64,000 bases of DNA from Bacteroidota bacterium (GTDB lineage Bacteria > Bacteroidota > Ignavibacteria > Tepidaquicellales > Tepidaquicellaceae), in contig JAFDZR010000016.1 in assembly GCA_018266875.1 (NCBI GenBank), positions 1 through 64,000 of the forward strand, written 5' to 3'. Position 1 is the first letter of the stretch; every line of letters starts with the position of its first letter. The translations under genes and the position numbers were made by a program. Below are positions 50,449 through 59,479 of this stretch, in pieces. Under the pieces are notes generated by a model. It was given only the letters and a program-made list of their open reading frames with translations, ran no database searches and was not told the origin of the DNA.

Positions 50449-53400
50449 ATAATTTTAAAATAGTGAAAAATGTTCTGACGTTATTGATATTTCTGATATT
50501 CGTTTCATCATCATTATATGCCCAGTCAAATGCTGTATTCGGACAAAACAAAGTCCAGTACAAGACATTTGACTGGAATTATATTCAGACAAAGCATTTC
50601 GATATTTATTTCAGTGATGGCGGATATAAACTTGCTGAATTTACCGCTCATACAATCGAAGAAGCGCTGAAAAATATGTCCGAGAATCTGGATTATAATA
50701 TTTCAAACCGGATTCCGGTCATTGTTTATAATTCTCATATAGATTTTCAGCAGAATAATGTTATTGACGAATATCTTTCAGAAGGTATCGGAGGAGTTAC
50801 GGAATTATTCAAGAACAGGATAAATATACCCTTTGAAGGCGATTATGAAAAATTCAGACATGTGATCCATCACGAACTACTTCACGCTTTCATGAATGAC
50901 ATGTTTTACGGCGGGTCCATTCAGAATATCATTTCAAAGAATATCACACTTTCATTCCCGCTCTGGTTCAGTGAAGGAATGGCTGAAGTTCAGAGTCATT
51001 ACGGTCTTGACAAGCAGACTGATATGTATATGCGCGATGCCACAATAAACAATAATGTTCCCCCGCTTGAATACATAGGAGGATACTTTTCATACAGAGG
51101 AGGACAGAGCTTCTTTGCTTTTCTTGCCGACACTTACGGGGAGGACAAACTCGGTGTTCTCATGAATAACATAAAAGCTTACGGAGATGTGGATAAGGGA
51201 TTTCAAAAGACTTATCAGATGTCACTTAATAAGCTTAATGAAAAATGGCAGTCATACCTTAAGAAAATGTACTGGACAGAGTTAAAGATTCGGGATGATG
51301 TTAAGGATTTTGCAAAACAACTGACTGATCATGAGAAGGACGGAGGTTATTATAACATTGCACCGGTAATTTCCCCGAAAGGCGATAAATTCGCTTTCAT
51401 TTCCAATAAGGATGATCTTTTTGATGTTTACGTTGCCAGTACCAAGACAGGTAAAATCATTAAAAAAGTAATTGAAGGAAACAACTCCACTGACTTTGAG
51501 GAACTTCATATCCTGACACCCGGACTTGCATGGTCTCCTGACGGAAGGAAGCTTGCTATAAGCGTCAAATCCGGCGGATCAGACATGATCTATGTCATTG
51601 ATATTCAGACAGAAGAAACAGTTGAATACCCTCATGATTTCGACGGAATATTTTACATAGGATGGTCACCAACCGGAAATAAAATTGCTTTCATCGGATC
51701 CAAAAAAGAAAAATCGGATCTGTATGTTTATGATATCAAAACAAAGAAACTCGAAGCTCTGACTGATGATATTTTTTCAGATGCGAATCCGACATGGTCA
51801 CTCGACGGTAAGTCAATATTCTTCACTTCAGACAGAGGAAGTTTTACTGATCCGAAAAAGATTCCCGCAGATTTCAAAATGTGGGACTATGATTATTCAA
51901 GAAGTGATTACTACAGGATTGACATTGATACAAAGGTAATAACAAGACTGAGTAATTCAAAATACGACAATGAAAGTTATGCGCAGATCAGCCCGGACGG
52001 TAATAAAATACTTTACATCTCGGATAAAAGCGGGATCAGTAACATTTACATAAGGGAAAAGGATTCCACCGGAAAAGTGATTGACAGACCGATCACAAAT
52101 TCTCTAAGCCCGATAGATCAGCTTAGTTTATCCAAAGACGGAAAAAAATTATTGTTTGTATCCCTGAACAAAGGCGGATTTGACATTTTTTCAATGGATA
52201 ATCCGCTTGATATAAAGCTTGATGTGAAGGAACTTGAGATGACTGATTACGCTAAGAAAATTGAGGAGTTTGATAATAAATTCGGCAGAAGAAAGGAATT
52301 CAGATTTATAGACAGCGCTGACTTTGCCGTTAAAACTAAGGATAAGGACTATGATTCACTCTATTATTCATCTTCGGATTCAATTAAAAGATCTGATGAT
52401 TCGCTTTCAAATATCACAGAAAATGATTCGCTGAATACAGAGAACGGGAAAATTTCTACTGCAGAAAATACTTCTGATACTCTTAAGAATCAAAATCTGA
52501 AGAAAATAAATTCAGCCAAAGACAGTGTAAAATCATACGGTGATGATGTAAGTATCAGTTTTAATCCGCCTCAAAAGACTTCTTCAAGTTTAAGGGACAC
52601 TTCTGCTGCTGATAATTCTAATTTCAGGATTCTGAACAATTTTAATCCGGACGGAACATATAAAATAAAGGATTATAAGATCAAATTTTCTCCCGATCTT
52701 GTATACGGAAATGCAAACTACACAACGTTTTACGGATTGAGAGGAGTAGCGCAGATAGCACTCAGTGATATACTTGGAAATCACAGAATTTACATTCAGA
52801 CTTCACTGATCATCGACCTTAAAAACAGCGACTACGCTATTGCTTATTACTATCTTCCTAAGAGAATTGATTACGGATTTCAATTATTCCACACCGCAAG
52901 ATTCCTGACTTACGGAAACGGCTTTAACGGTTTTCTGTACCGTTACAGAACAATCGGAGGAAATTTCTCGGCGTCTTTACCAATATCAAGATTCAAAAGG
53001 ATTGAAGGAAATTTAAGTGTGCAGAATATAACCAGGGAAAATCTTGATCTTGCAATTGAGCCGGTATCAAGAAAGACACTGTTACTTCCCTACCTGAGTC
53101 TGGTACACGACAATACAACCTTTGGATATACCTCTCCGGTTTCGGGAACAAGATATAATATTACTGCCAGCGCATCTCCGAAGCTTGGACCTGAAGGAAT
53201 CGGATTTGTAAGCGGCCTGCTTGATTTCAGACACTACATTAAATTAAGCGAAGATTATACTTTTGCAGCAAGACTTTCCGGCGGGGCAAGTTACGGTCCT
53301 AATCCTCAGAGATTCTTCATCGGCGGAACGGACAACTGGATAGACCCGACTTATGAAAATTATTACCTGCCGGTTTCCAATATTGAGGAATTTGCATTCT

Positions 53401-53771
53401 CATCTCCCGGGCTTCCGCTCAGAGGTTTCAATTATGACAGACTTTCAGGATCTAAGTATTCAATACTCAATCTTGAAATGAGATTTCCGCTTTTCAAGTA
53501 TTTGATATTCGGAGCGCTTCCTCTTGGTTTTGCCAATATTGAAGGTGTTACCTTTATTGATGCAGGAACTGCCTGGTCTGATAACAGTTCGCTGAAATTG
53601 ATTCACAATGTAAATGGACATACGGAAACAAATGATTTACTGCTGGGAACAGGATTCGGTACAAGGGCAAATCTGCTGGGATTTCCTTTTAAATTTGATG
53701 TTGCCTGGAATTATAATTTAAATAAATTCTCAAGTCCGAAATATTACATTTCACTCGGATATGATTTCTGA
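50445..53771 (+). CDS. HExxH peptidase, PD40 propeller and surface-antigen barrel fusion
   Basis: The 1108-residue protein has a signal peptide (ending SSLYAQ). An N-terminal gluzincin/peptidase MA-like domain carries HELLH at residues 143-147 and the downstream WFSEGMAE (Glu about 177), which fits a zinc peptidase. A TolB/PD40 propeller follows (about 300-590: AWSPDGRKLAISV, TWSLDGKSIFFTSD, QISPDGNKILYIS). The C-terminal third is an Omp85/surface-antigen-type barrel (LPLRGFNYDRLSGSKYSILN, LPLGFANIEGVTFIDAG) ending in YDF. This describes a surface protease with a built-in barrel. Similar layouts exist among 'biopolymer transporter Tol' proteins of the phylum. Terminators follow. Confidence 0.82.
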   Translation: MNNFKIVKNVLTLLIFLIFVSSSLYAQSNAVFGQNKVQYKTFDWNYIQTKHFDIYFSDGGYKLAEFTAHTIEEALKNMSENLDYNISNRIPVIVYNSHIDFQQNNVIDEYLSEGIGGVTELFKNRINIPFEGDYEKFRHVIHHELLHAFMNDMFYGGSIQNIISKNITLSFPLWFSEGMAEVQSHYGLDKQTDMYMRDATINNNVPPLEYIGGYFSYRGGQSFFAFLADTYGEDKLGVLMNNIKAYGDVDKGFQKTYQMSLNKLNEKWQSYLKKMYWTELKIRDDVKDFAKQLTDHEKDGGYYNIAPVISPKGDKFAFISNKDDLFDVYVASTKTGKIIKKVIEGNNSTDFEELHILTPGLAWSPDGRKLAISVKSGGSDMIYVIDIQTEETVEYPHDFDGIFYIGWSPTGNKIAFIGSKKEKSDLYVYDIKTKKLEALTDDIFSDANPTWSLDGKSIFFTSDRGSFTDPKKIPADFKMWDYDYSRSDYYRIDIDTKVITRLSNSKYDNESYAQISPDGNKILYISDKSGISNIYIREKDSTGKVIDRPITNSLSPIDQLSLSKDGKKLLFVSLNKGGFDIFSMDNPLDIKLDVKELEMTDYAKKIEEFDNKFGRRKEFRFIDSADFAVKTKDKDYDSLYYSSSDSIKRSDDSLSNITENDSLNTENGKISTAENTSDTLKNQNLKKINSAKDSVKSYGDDVSISFNPPQKTSSSLRDTSAADNSNFRILNNFNPDGTYKIKDYKIKFSPDLVYGNANYTTFYGLRGVAQIALSDILGNHRIYIQTSLIIDLKNSDYAIAYYYLPKRIDYGFQLFHTARFLTYGNGFNGFLYRYRTIGGNFSASLPISRFKRIEGNLSVQNITRENLDLAIEPVSRKTLLLPYLSLVHDNTTFGYTSPVSGTRYNITASASPKLGPEGIGFVSGLLDFRHYIKLSEDYTFAARLSGGASYGPNPQRFFIGGTDNWIDPTYENYYLPVSNIEEFAFSSPGLPLRGFNYDRLSGSKYSILNLEMRFPLFKYLIFGALPLGFANIEGVTFIDAGTAWSDNSSLKLIHNVNGHTETNDLLLGTGFGTRANLLGFPFKFDVAWNYNLNKFSSPKYYISLGYDF

Positions 53772-53795
53772 TAACTAAAATTATTCATTAAAACA

Positions 53796-53827
53796 AAAAA
53801 CCCGGTCAATGACCGGGTTTTTTTTTT
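53796..53827. terminator. Bidirectional terminator between the barrel-fusion gene and rplI
   Basis: A perfect stem (cccggtc 53801-53807 with gaccggg 53811-53817) with flanking A6/T-run arms continues into ten T on the plus strand and A-run/T-run on the minus, so it can stop both convergent genes. Confidence 0.9.
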
Positions 53828-53845
53828 GACTTAATCTTTATAATG

Positions 53846-54406
53846 TTATTCCGGAGTTGCTTCGGATTCAGGTTTTTCGGCTGATTCTGTTTCGGTTTCA
53901 GATACAGTTTCAGAATCTGATTTCTCTTCGGTTTTAACTTCCTGTTTAACTTCTTCCTGGCTTTCGTTTACAACTTTTACTGTTATCTTTGCAACTACGG
54001 ACTGCTGAAGTTTGATCTCCACTTCATGCTCTCCCAGTGCTCTGATAGGTTCTTTAAGAAGAATTTTTTTCCTCTCAACTGTTGTAAATCCTTTCTTTTC
54101 AAGAAGTTCGTGTATCATCTGCGCTGTTACAGAACCGAAGATCTTATCTTCTTCTCCTGTTTTCATTTTGAATTCGAAAGACTGGGATTTTAATACGCCT
54201 GCAAGCTCATTTGCATCGGCAGTCAGCTTTTCAGTTTTTCTTTTTCTCTGTTTTTTAATTTCCTCGTGACTTATCAGATTTGATTTATTTGCCATTGTGG
54301 CAATACCGTTCGGAATAAGATAATTCCTTGCATAGCCGTTTTTAACATCTACAATCTGACCTTCATCTCCAAGAAGCTCATGGTCATGTTTTAAAATTAC
54401 TTTCAT
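53846..54406 (-). CDS. rplI: Ribosomal protein bL9 with acidic C-terminal extension
   Basis: bL9 binds 23S rRNA at the base of the L1 stalk. The first 150 residues match the family (MKVILKHDHELLGDEGQIVD, VKNGYARNYLIPNG, AQMIHELLEKKGFTTVERKK, LGEHEVEIKL). The last ~35 residues are a Glu/Ser/Thr-rich tail (EEKSDSETVSETETE...) absent from the usual ~149-residue protein. It is the last gene of the rpsF-ssb-rplI operon, 72 nt after ssb. Confidence 0.96.
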   Translation of the reverse strand: MKVILKHDHELLGDEGQIVDVKNGYARNYLIPNGIATMANKSNLISHEEIKKQRKRKTEKLTADANELAGVLKSQSFEFKMKTGEEDKIFGSVTAQMIHELLEKKGFTTVERKKILLKEPIRALGEHEVEIKLQQSVVAKITVKVVNESQEEVKQEVKTEEKSDSETVSETETESAEKPESEATPE

Positions 54407-54429
54407 TTTATTATTGGTTTAAAAGATCA

Positions 54430-54453
54430 AGGGTGGAGAAGTATTTCCACCCT
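54430..54453 (-). promoter_or_regulatory. Hairpin in the ssb-rplI gap
   Basis: An 8-bp stem (agggtgga 54430-54437 with tccaccct 54446-54453) has an 8-nt loop and lies about 25 nt before the rplI start, where rpsR is usually found in this operon. There is no T-run, so it may be a leader or regulatory hairpin rather than a terminator. Confidence 0.35.
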
Positions 54454-54478
54454 CATTTTATAAATTATTTTAAAAATT

Positions 54479-54937
54479 TTACTTGTCTTTTAAAAGATCT
54501 GAATCTTCGGGAGAAAGTAAAGAATCAAAAGAATCGTCTGTAAAGGAAGTAATATCATCTTCTTTTTCAGTATCTACATCGGGACCTGAACCTCTTTTGT
54601 TCAGGAACTGGATTCTTCTTGCCTTTATCTCAACGATAGTTCTGTTTGTTCCGTCTTCTGTTTTAAAAGTCCTGCTCTGAAGCTCACCGTCTACCAGAAC
54701 AGCATTTCCTTTTTTCAGCCTGTCTTTACAGCTCTCAGCAAGTCTGTTCCATGCAACTATTCCTACATAACAGACATCTTCTTTCCATTCGTCATTCTTA
54801 TCCTTAAATCTTCTGTTGCTTGCAATAGAGAAATTAACAACAGGCGTACCAGAATTAGTCTGCCTGAAGATAGGATCTTTTGTTAAGTTTCCAGCTATCA
54901 CAACTGCATTTAATTCCGGCATCTTATAGTCAGCCAT
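54479..54937 (-). CDS. ssb: Single-stranded DNA-binding protein
   Basis: The 152-residue SSB has an OB fold (AVVIAGNLTKDPIFRQTNSG, VVNFSIASNRRF, VCYVGIVAWNRLAESCKDRL, KKGNAVLVDGELQSRTF). It binds single-stranded DNA in replication and repair. The C-terminal tail is acidic (SFDSLLSPEDSDLLKDK), but it does not end in the classical DDIPF, so partner recruitment may differ. It sits between rpsF and rplI as in many bacteria. Confidence 0.96.
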   Translation of the reverse strand: MADYKMPELNAVVIAGNLTKDPIFRQTNSGTPVVNFSIASNRRFKDKNDEWKEDVCYVGIVAWNRLAESCKDRLKKGNAVLVDGELQSRTFKTEDGTNRTIVEIKARRIQFLNKRGSGPDVDTEKEDDITSFTDDSFDSLLSPEDSDLLKDK

Positions 54938-54981
54938 AATTTTCCTCCGCTAATGGGTTAGTGTTTTTAAACTAAAATTAG

Positions 54982-55437
54982 TTAATTTTTTTCTAGAACT
55001 TTATCATTGGATTTACCGGCTGTATTGCTTTCTTTTGCTTCTGCAGCTTCGGTTTCTGCTTTGAGTTCTTTGGCTTTGGTATCTTCAAATTTTGCCTGCA
55101 TTATTGCCTTATTCTTGAAATGTTCATCTTTTTCTTTTCTGGTTTTGGGAGAGACATAAATAGTCAGATATCTGAGAATACTGTCATCTAAAATATAAGC
55201 TCTCTCTATTTTCGTAATTAAACTGGAAGGTGAAAGGATTTCAAAGCAAACATAATATCCATTCTGTTTTTTTCTTATTTCATATGATAATCTTTTTCTG
55301 CCGATCCTTACTGCATTTTGTAATTCTACTTCATTTTTTGAGAATAAAGATTCATATTTCTTGATAAGATCTTCTATTGCGGAATCATCCAGATTACCAT
55401 CAAAGATGACATAGGATTCATAAAACTTTTTTGACAA
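54982..55437 (-). CDS. rpsF: Ribosomal protein bS6 with charged C-terminal extension
   Basis: bS6 belongs to the 30S subunit and pairs with bS18. The core (FYESYVIFDGNLDDSAIEDL, GRKRLSYEIRKKQNGYYVCFE, LDDSILRYLTIYVS) is typical. The last ~45 residues are a low-complexity Ala/Glu/Lys tail (KAETEAAEAKESNTAGK). The start codon is TTG at 55437, with no ribosome site seen and no other start before the core. It is the first gene of the rpsF-ssb-rplI operon. Its partner gene rpsR is not between the genes here. Confidence 0.93.
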   Translation of the reverse strand: MSKKFYESYVIFDGNLDDSAIEDLIKKYESLFSKNEVELQNAVRIGRKRLSYEIRKKQNGYYVCFEILSPSSLITKIERAYILDDSILRYLTIYVSPKTRKEKDEHFKNKAIMQAKFEDTKAKELKAETEAAEAKESNTAGKSNDKVLEKN

Positions 55438-55551
55438 AATTCGCTAAGTATTAATTTATAAAGCTACAAATATATCACGATTAAAGCTAATAATCAAGAT
55501 ATTTAAAATATCTTAAAGTGTGAATTTTCTTAACTCCGTTAATGGTTTTTG

Positions 55552-55634
55552 TGCGGAAGGCGGGACTTGAACCCGCATGCCTTGTGAGCGCCACCCCCTC
55601 AAGATGGTGCGTCTGCCAGTTTCGCCACTTCCGC
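55552..55634 (-). tRNA. tRNA-Leu (anticodon GAG)
   Basis: This 83-nt class II tRNA has acceptor stem GCGGAAG/CTTCCGC, anticodon loop TTGAGGG (anticodon GAG, Leu CUC/CUU), a long variable arm and T-loop TTCAAGT. The discriminator is A, and CCA is not encoded. It lies upstream of rpsF on the same strand. Confidence 0.95.
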
Positions 55635-55736
55635 AGGGAAAAACAAAAATAAGTGATGTAACATTAACTTTAAATACTAATTTTTAGTTGATTTGAAAAA
55701 TTTGCAATTATCTTAATCATGATCTATACCTTCATA

Positions 55737-56306
55737 TCAGAATTTTTCCCTGAGTCTGGCTTTCGCCTTTTTTAAAATATCGTGCAGAACCAGCGAAAAA
55801 ATTATTACTGCGATTATTGATGCTCCAGGATAGAACACTGCCAGAAAAGAAATCAGCGCAGAAAGCGTCAGTTCCAGCGCTGCGATTATCAGATTTCCAT
55901 AACCCGATATAAAGACGGAAGATACTGATCTCGCTTTTACAGTCAGAAACTGAAAATTCATCGCAATTCCCCCGCCGGCGATTACTGCTACAGACCATCT
56001 GATAAATGGATTAAGATCATTTATTACCGAAAGCGATATGAGTATTCCCGCAAAGAGAATTAATGCGGTTGTTATTGTATCGAGCATATTATCAATCCAG
56101 GGATTAAAATATCCGGCAATCTCTGCAGCCGACAATACCGAAAATATTATCAGAGCCGGCATTGAAGAAATCCATACATAAGCTTCGTTTAGCTCAATCC
56201 AGCCCGAAGCACCTGAAATGCTTAATATCAGAAACGGTATGAATATTCTGAATCCGCATGCCGCGCTCAGACCGATACCGGATAATATGCTGTACAGGAT
56301 TTGCAT
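55737..56306 (-). CDS. DUF4126 family inner-membrane protein
   Basis: This 189-residue membrane protein has about six hydrophobic segments. The N-terminal GIGLSAACGFRIFIPFL and the loop AEIAGYFNPWIDNMLDTITT are the DUF4126 hallmarks (usually AExxxxxxPxxDxxxDxxxT). The function of the family is unknown. It precedes tRNA-Leu on the same strand with about 100 nt between. Confidence 0.85.
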   Translation of the reverse strand: MQILYSILSGIGLSAACGFRIFIPFLILSISGASGWIELNEAYVWISSMPALIIFSVLSAAEIAGYFNPWIDNMLDTITTALILFAGILISLSVINDLNPFIRWSVAVIAGGGIAMNFQFLTVKARSVSSVFISGYGNLIIAALELTLSALISFLAVFYPGASIIAVIIFSLVLHDILKKAKARLREKF

Positions 56307-56502
56307 TATAGTTCAGAAACTCCCTGAATAAGTTAAGTCAAACAATTTTTTTGAAGGATATAATATATGCAATATTAATAATTTCATTTAAAGTAACAGT
56401 TAATAAAATAATATAAGATTTTTATCTCCGGTCCGGTATTTTGTTATGTATTGAATCCGTATTATTTTAATATTATTTTGCAAATCATTCGCTTTTAATA
56501 TT

Positions 56503-56937
56503 TTGAAAACCATAAAACATAATCTTTCTTTAAAGCTTGATTTTATCGGCTTTATTGCCTCTTCAGTATGCGCAGTGCATTGCTTTTTAATGCCATTTAT
56601 TATTATTACGCTGACTTATTACGGAATGTCCTTTTTCAACAATCCGCTTTTTGAAATTACATTTATATCTATCAGTCTGATAATCGGTATATTTACTTTC
56701 AGACACGGTTACCTTAATCACCATAAGAGTCTGGTCCCGGGAATAATTTTTATCACCGGTCTGATAATAATAATCGTCAGTCATTTTTTATATCATGAAC
56801 ATCATGAAGTCAATCATGATCTTGATAATCTGTTTTTATTTATTATTACACCACTTGGGGCAGTGCTTATTGCTGTAAGTCATGTGATAAACAGAAAACT
56901 TACGCGTGAAAAACATAAAGCCGCCTGCAAATGCTGA
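56503..56937 (+). CDS. MerC-domain membrane protein
   Basis: The 144-residue four-helix membrane protein belongs to the MerC family, named for mercury transport. The first helix holds the family pattern SSVCAVHCFLMP (metal-ligand-type Cys and His). Other cysteines are limited to a C-terminal CKC. A His-rich loop (HEHHEVNHD) adds possible metal ligands. No other mer genes are near, so metal specificity is unknown. The start codon is TTG at 56503. Confidence 0.85.
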   Translation: MKTIKHNLSLKLDFIGFIASSVCAVHCFLMPFIIITLTYYGMSFFNNPLFEITFISISLIIGIFTFRHGYLNHHKSLVPGIIFITGLIIIIVSHFLYHEHHEVNHDLDNLFLFIITPLGAVLIAVSHVINRKLTREKHKAACKC

Positions 56938-56965
56938 TTTGATTAAGATATTGGATTCAAAAAAA

Positions 56966-56995
56966 AATGGCTGAAAGTTTTATTTTTCAGCCATT
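56966..56995. terminator. Bidirectional terminator between merC-like gene and the ALDH gene
   Basis: An 11-bp perfect stem (aatggctgaaa 56966-56976 with tttcagccatt 56985-56995) carries a run of T when read on the minus strand. It ends the minus-strand cluster starting at anmK. Confidence 0.85.
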
Positions 56996-57017
56996 CTTAT
57001 TTAACTAAATATGTTGA

Positions 57018-58385
57018 CTATTTTTTTCTGTAAGATATCTTCTTGGGAACTGTAAACTGCCTCATGCCCTCAACAGATCCTATAAATCCGAAACCGCTTT
57101 GCTTTATACCTACCCAAGGAGTTCCTGAAACGCCTCCAATTCCCTGATTAACGCCTATCATGCCTGATTCAATCTGTTCAGCGATCTTTCTGCCTTTATC
57201 AGTACTCTTTGTCCATACAGTAGCTCCCAACCCAAATGTCGAATCATTGGCTTTCTCAATTGCCTCTTCTGCATTTTTTACTTTCTGCAGACATACAACC
57301 GGTCCGAATGTCTCATTTGTCATTATGTCGTGCTTATGATTAAGGTTGCTGATTACAGTCGGCTCCAGAAAAAATCCGTTTCGTTCGATTACGCTGCCGC
57401 CGTATAATACTTTCGCGCCTTTCTTTTTGGCTTCCTCAATCTGATTCACAACATGATTTCTCTGTGCTTCACTTACCATCGGTCCCATATCAACATCATC
57501 AAATCCATCGCCGACTTTATAGTTTTTTACCTTGTCCAGTATCATTTTTTCAAATTTTGTAAAGATGCTCTGCTCTACATAAATTCTTTCTACGGAAACG
57601 CATACCTGACCTGAATTTCTCAGGGAACCGTTGACTGCATAATTAACTGCTTTATCAAGATCAGCGTCTTTTAGAACTATCATTGGATCTTTACCTCCCA
57701 GCTCAAGCACAAGGCGGTTGAGCTTTTTGGAGCATGCTTCCATGATCTTCTTTCCTACTGCCTGGGATCCTACAAATGAAACCATATCAATATCCGATGT
57801 AAGCAGTTCCTCGCCGACTTCTTCGGCTCCCTGCAGCAGATTTATAACTCCTTTTGGAAGATACCTGTTGTAAATATCATAAATCGCCTTACCGGTAAGA
57901 GGAGTATTTTCAGAAGGTTTGAATACCACTGTATTTCCCATCAGAATGGCGGGAGTAAGAAGAGATTCAGGCATTCCTACAGGAAAATTCCAGGGCGTGA
58001 TTACTGCTACAACGCCTAAGGGCATCCTGTGAACTTCAGTAATCAGGGAATCTTCTTTATGGATTTCAGTCTCAAGGGCTTTTTCCGCTAAAGTAATATT
58101 TTCCTCAATTGCATAAGCAGTTCCTGCGCATTCTCCGACAGCTGAGTTATATACTTTTCCCATTTCCTTTGTGATCAGTTCGCCTATGTGCTTTTTCTCT
58201 TTGTTAAGATCGCGCGCTATATTTTTGAAAAGAGCTATTCTCTTTTTCATAGGTGTTTTGCTCCAGACCTTAAAAGCTTTTCTGGCAAGCTTAACGCCTG
58301 AGGCAATTTCACCGGGAGAAGAACATTTGATCTTTTCGATCAGCTCTCCTGTGGAAGGATTAATATCCAGAATAAATTTTCTCAT
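57018..58385 (-). CDS. Aldehyde dehydrogenase (succinate-semialdehyde-like)
   Basis: The 455-residue NAD(P)-dependent aldehyde dehydrogenase oxidises an aldehyde to an acid via a thiohemiacetal. It shows the fold motif VAVITPWNFPVGMPESLLTP, the catalytic glutamate in LELGGKDPM and the catalytic cysteine in NSGQVCVSVERIYV. The N-terminus NPSTGELIEKI and the length near 455 are typical of succinate-semialdehyde/gabD-like members. It is the last gene of the anmK-SDR-epimerase-ALDH run (22 nt after the epimerase). The true substrate is unknown. Confidence 0.9.
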   Translation of the reverse strand: MRKFILDINPSTGELIEKIKCSSPGEIASGVKLARKAFKVWSKTPMKKRIALFKNIARDLNKEKKHIGELITKEMGKVYNSAVGECAGTAYAIEENITLAEKALETEIHKEDSLITEVHRMPLGVVAVITPWNFPVGMPESLLTPAILMGNTVVFKPSENTPLTGKAIYDIYNRYLPKGVINLLQGAEEVGEELLTSDIDMVSFVGSQAVGKKIMEACSKKLNRLVLELGGKDPMIVLKDADLDKAVNYAVNGSLRNSGQVCVSVERIYVEQSIFTKFEKMILDKVKNYKVGDGFDDVDMGPMVSEAQRNHVVNQIEEAKKKGAKVLYGGSVIERNGFFLEPTVISNLNHKHDIMTNETFGPVVCLQKVKNAEEAIEKANDSTFGLGATVWTKSTDKGRKIAEQIESGMIGVNQGIGGVSGTPWVGIKQSGFGFIGSVEGMRQFTVPKKISYRKK

Positions 58386-58407
58386 GGAATGAATTATTGT
58401 GTTTTAA

Positions 58408-59451
58408 TTATAAAAACTTTTTAAAGAAAGACAGTATACCCTGTTTCCAGGCGATCCTGTGTGTTACGCCTGTTCCCTGCTGGATAGTATGTTTATTGTC
58501 AAGATACCACTGATAAGATCTTATCAACGCTTCGGAATTTGAATACCTTGGTTCCCATTCAAGCTGAGTTCTCGCTTTATCAATTGAAACAAAAGAATCG
58601 GTGTCAGCTGTACCGTAAATCCATTTGTATAAAGGAGATACATTTAAAATTTCAAAGAACCTCAGCAGAGGTTTGATCAGAGAGGAAGGAGTTTTCATGA
58701 CTCTTGAACCGGTGCCTGCGTATTCACACATTGCCCCTACATCCTCATTTACGGTTTTAAAATCCTTTGCTCCCACATTAAATGTATCATTTATTTTTTC
58801 AAGCGGAAGTACGGACGCCTGCAGTATTGCATCCACAAGATCCTCAACTTCAAAGAGCTGATATCGGTTAGTTCCGTCCCCGATTATAGGAATTTTAACT
58901 CCTGATTCCACCCAGTCATAAAGTATCTGAAATACGCCGAGTCTTGCAGTTCCTATGAAACTTTTTGGTCTTAGTATGCAAATCGGAAGTCCCTTCTTTC
59001 TGAATTCCTCGCAGACTTCTTCGGCCATTACCTTGCTCGTTCCGTATGGTCCCACTCCGTGTCTGGGATGATCTTCAAAAAGCGGATGTACATCAGGCAC
59101 TCCGTATACAGCGGTGGATGATATATGGATTACTCTGTTTACGTTATTTTTAACCGAGCTTTCAAGTACGTTTCTAGCGCCGTCTACATTTGTCTCGAAG
59201 ATATCCTTCTTTTTCCACAACGGCAGAGCGGCAGCGCAGTGAATTACAACATCAGTATCCTTCATCATTTCATCCATCTGCTTTTTATCTCTCACATCTC
59301 CGTAAATGCAATTGATCTCGGGATCGTAATCACTTTTTTCAAATTCAGCAATATCAAAGAATGTACAGTCTTTAAATTCAGCTATTCTGTTGATCTTCTG
59401 CGCAATGTGATAACCCAGAAAACCGGCACCTCCTGTTACAACTATTTTCAT
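58408..59451 (-). CDS. NAD-dependent epimerase/dehydratase (extended SDR)
   Basis: The 347-residue extended SDR has the Rossmann motif GGAGFLGYH, the DVVIHCAAALPL block, the active-site pair in YGTSK and the substrate region near GDGTNRYQLFEVEDLV. It probably acts on a nucleotide sugar or a related carbonyl substrate. It is placed between an SDR and an ALDH in the same operon, a context that suggests a small-molecule catabolic or modification pathway (inference). Confidence 0.85.
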   Translation of the reverse strand: MKIVVTGGAGFLGYHIAQKINRIAEFKDCTFFDIAEFEKSDYDPEINCIYGDVRDKKQMDEMMKDTDVVIHCAAALPLWKKKDIFETNVDGARNVLESSVKNNVNRVIHISSTAVYGVPDVHPLFEDHPRHGVGPYGTSKVMAEEVCEEFRKKGLPICILRPKSFIGTARLGVFQILYDWVESGVKIPIIGDGTNRYQLFEVEDLVDAILQASVLPLEKINDTFNVGAKDFKTVNEDVGAMCEYAGTGSRVMKTPSSLIKPLLRFFEILNVSPLYKWIYGTADTDSFVSIDKARTQLEWEPRYSNSEALIRSYQWYLDNKHTIQQGTGVTHRIAWKQGILSFFKKFL

Positions 59452-59479
59452 TTATGATTATTGTTTATTAAAGTAATTA

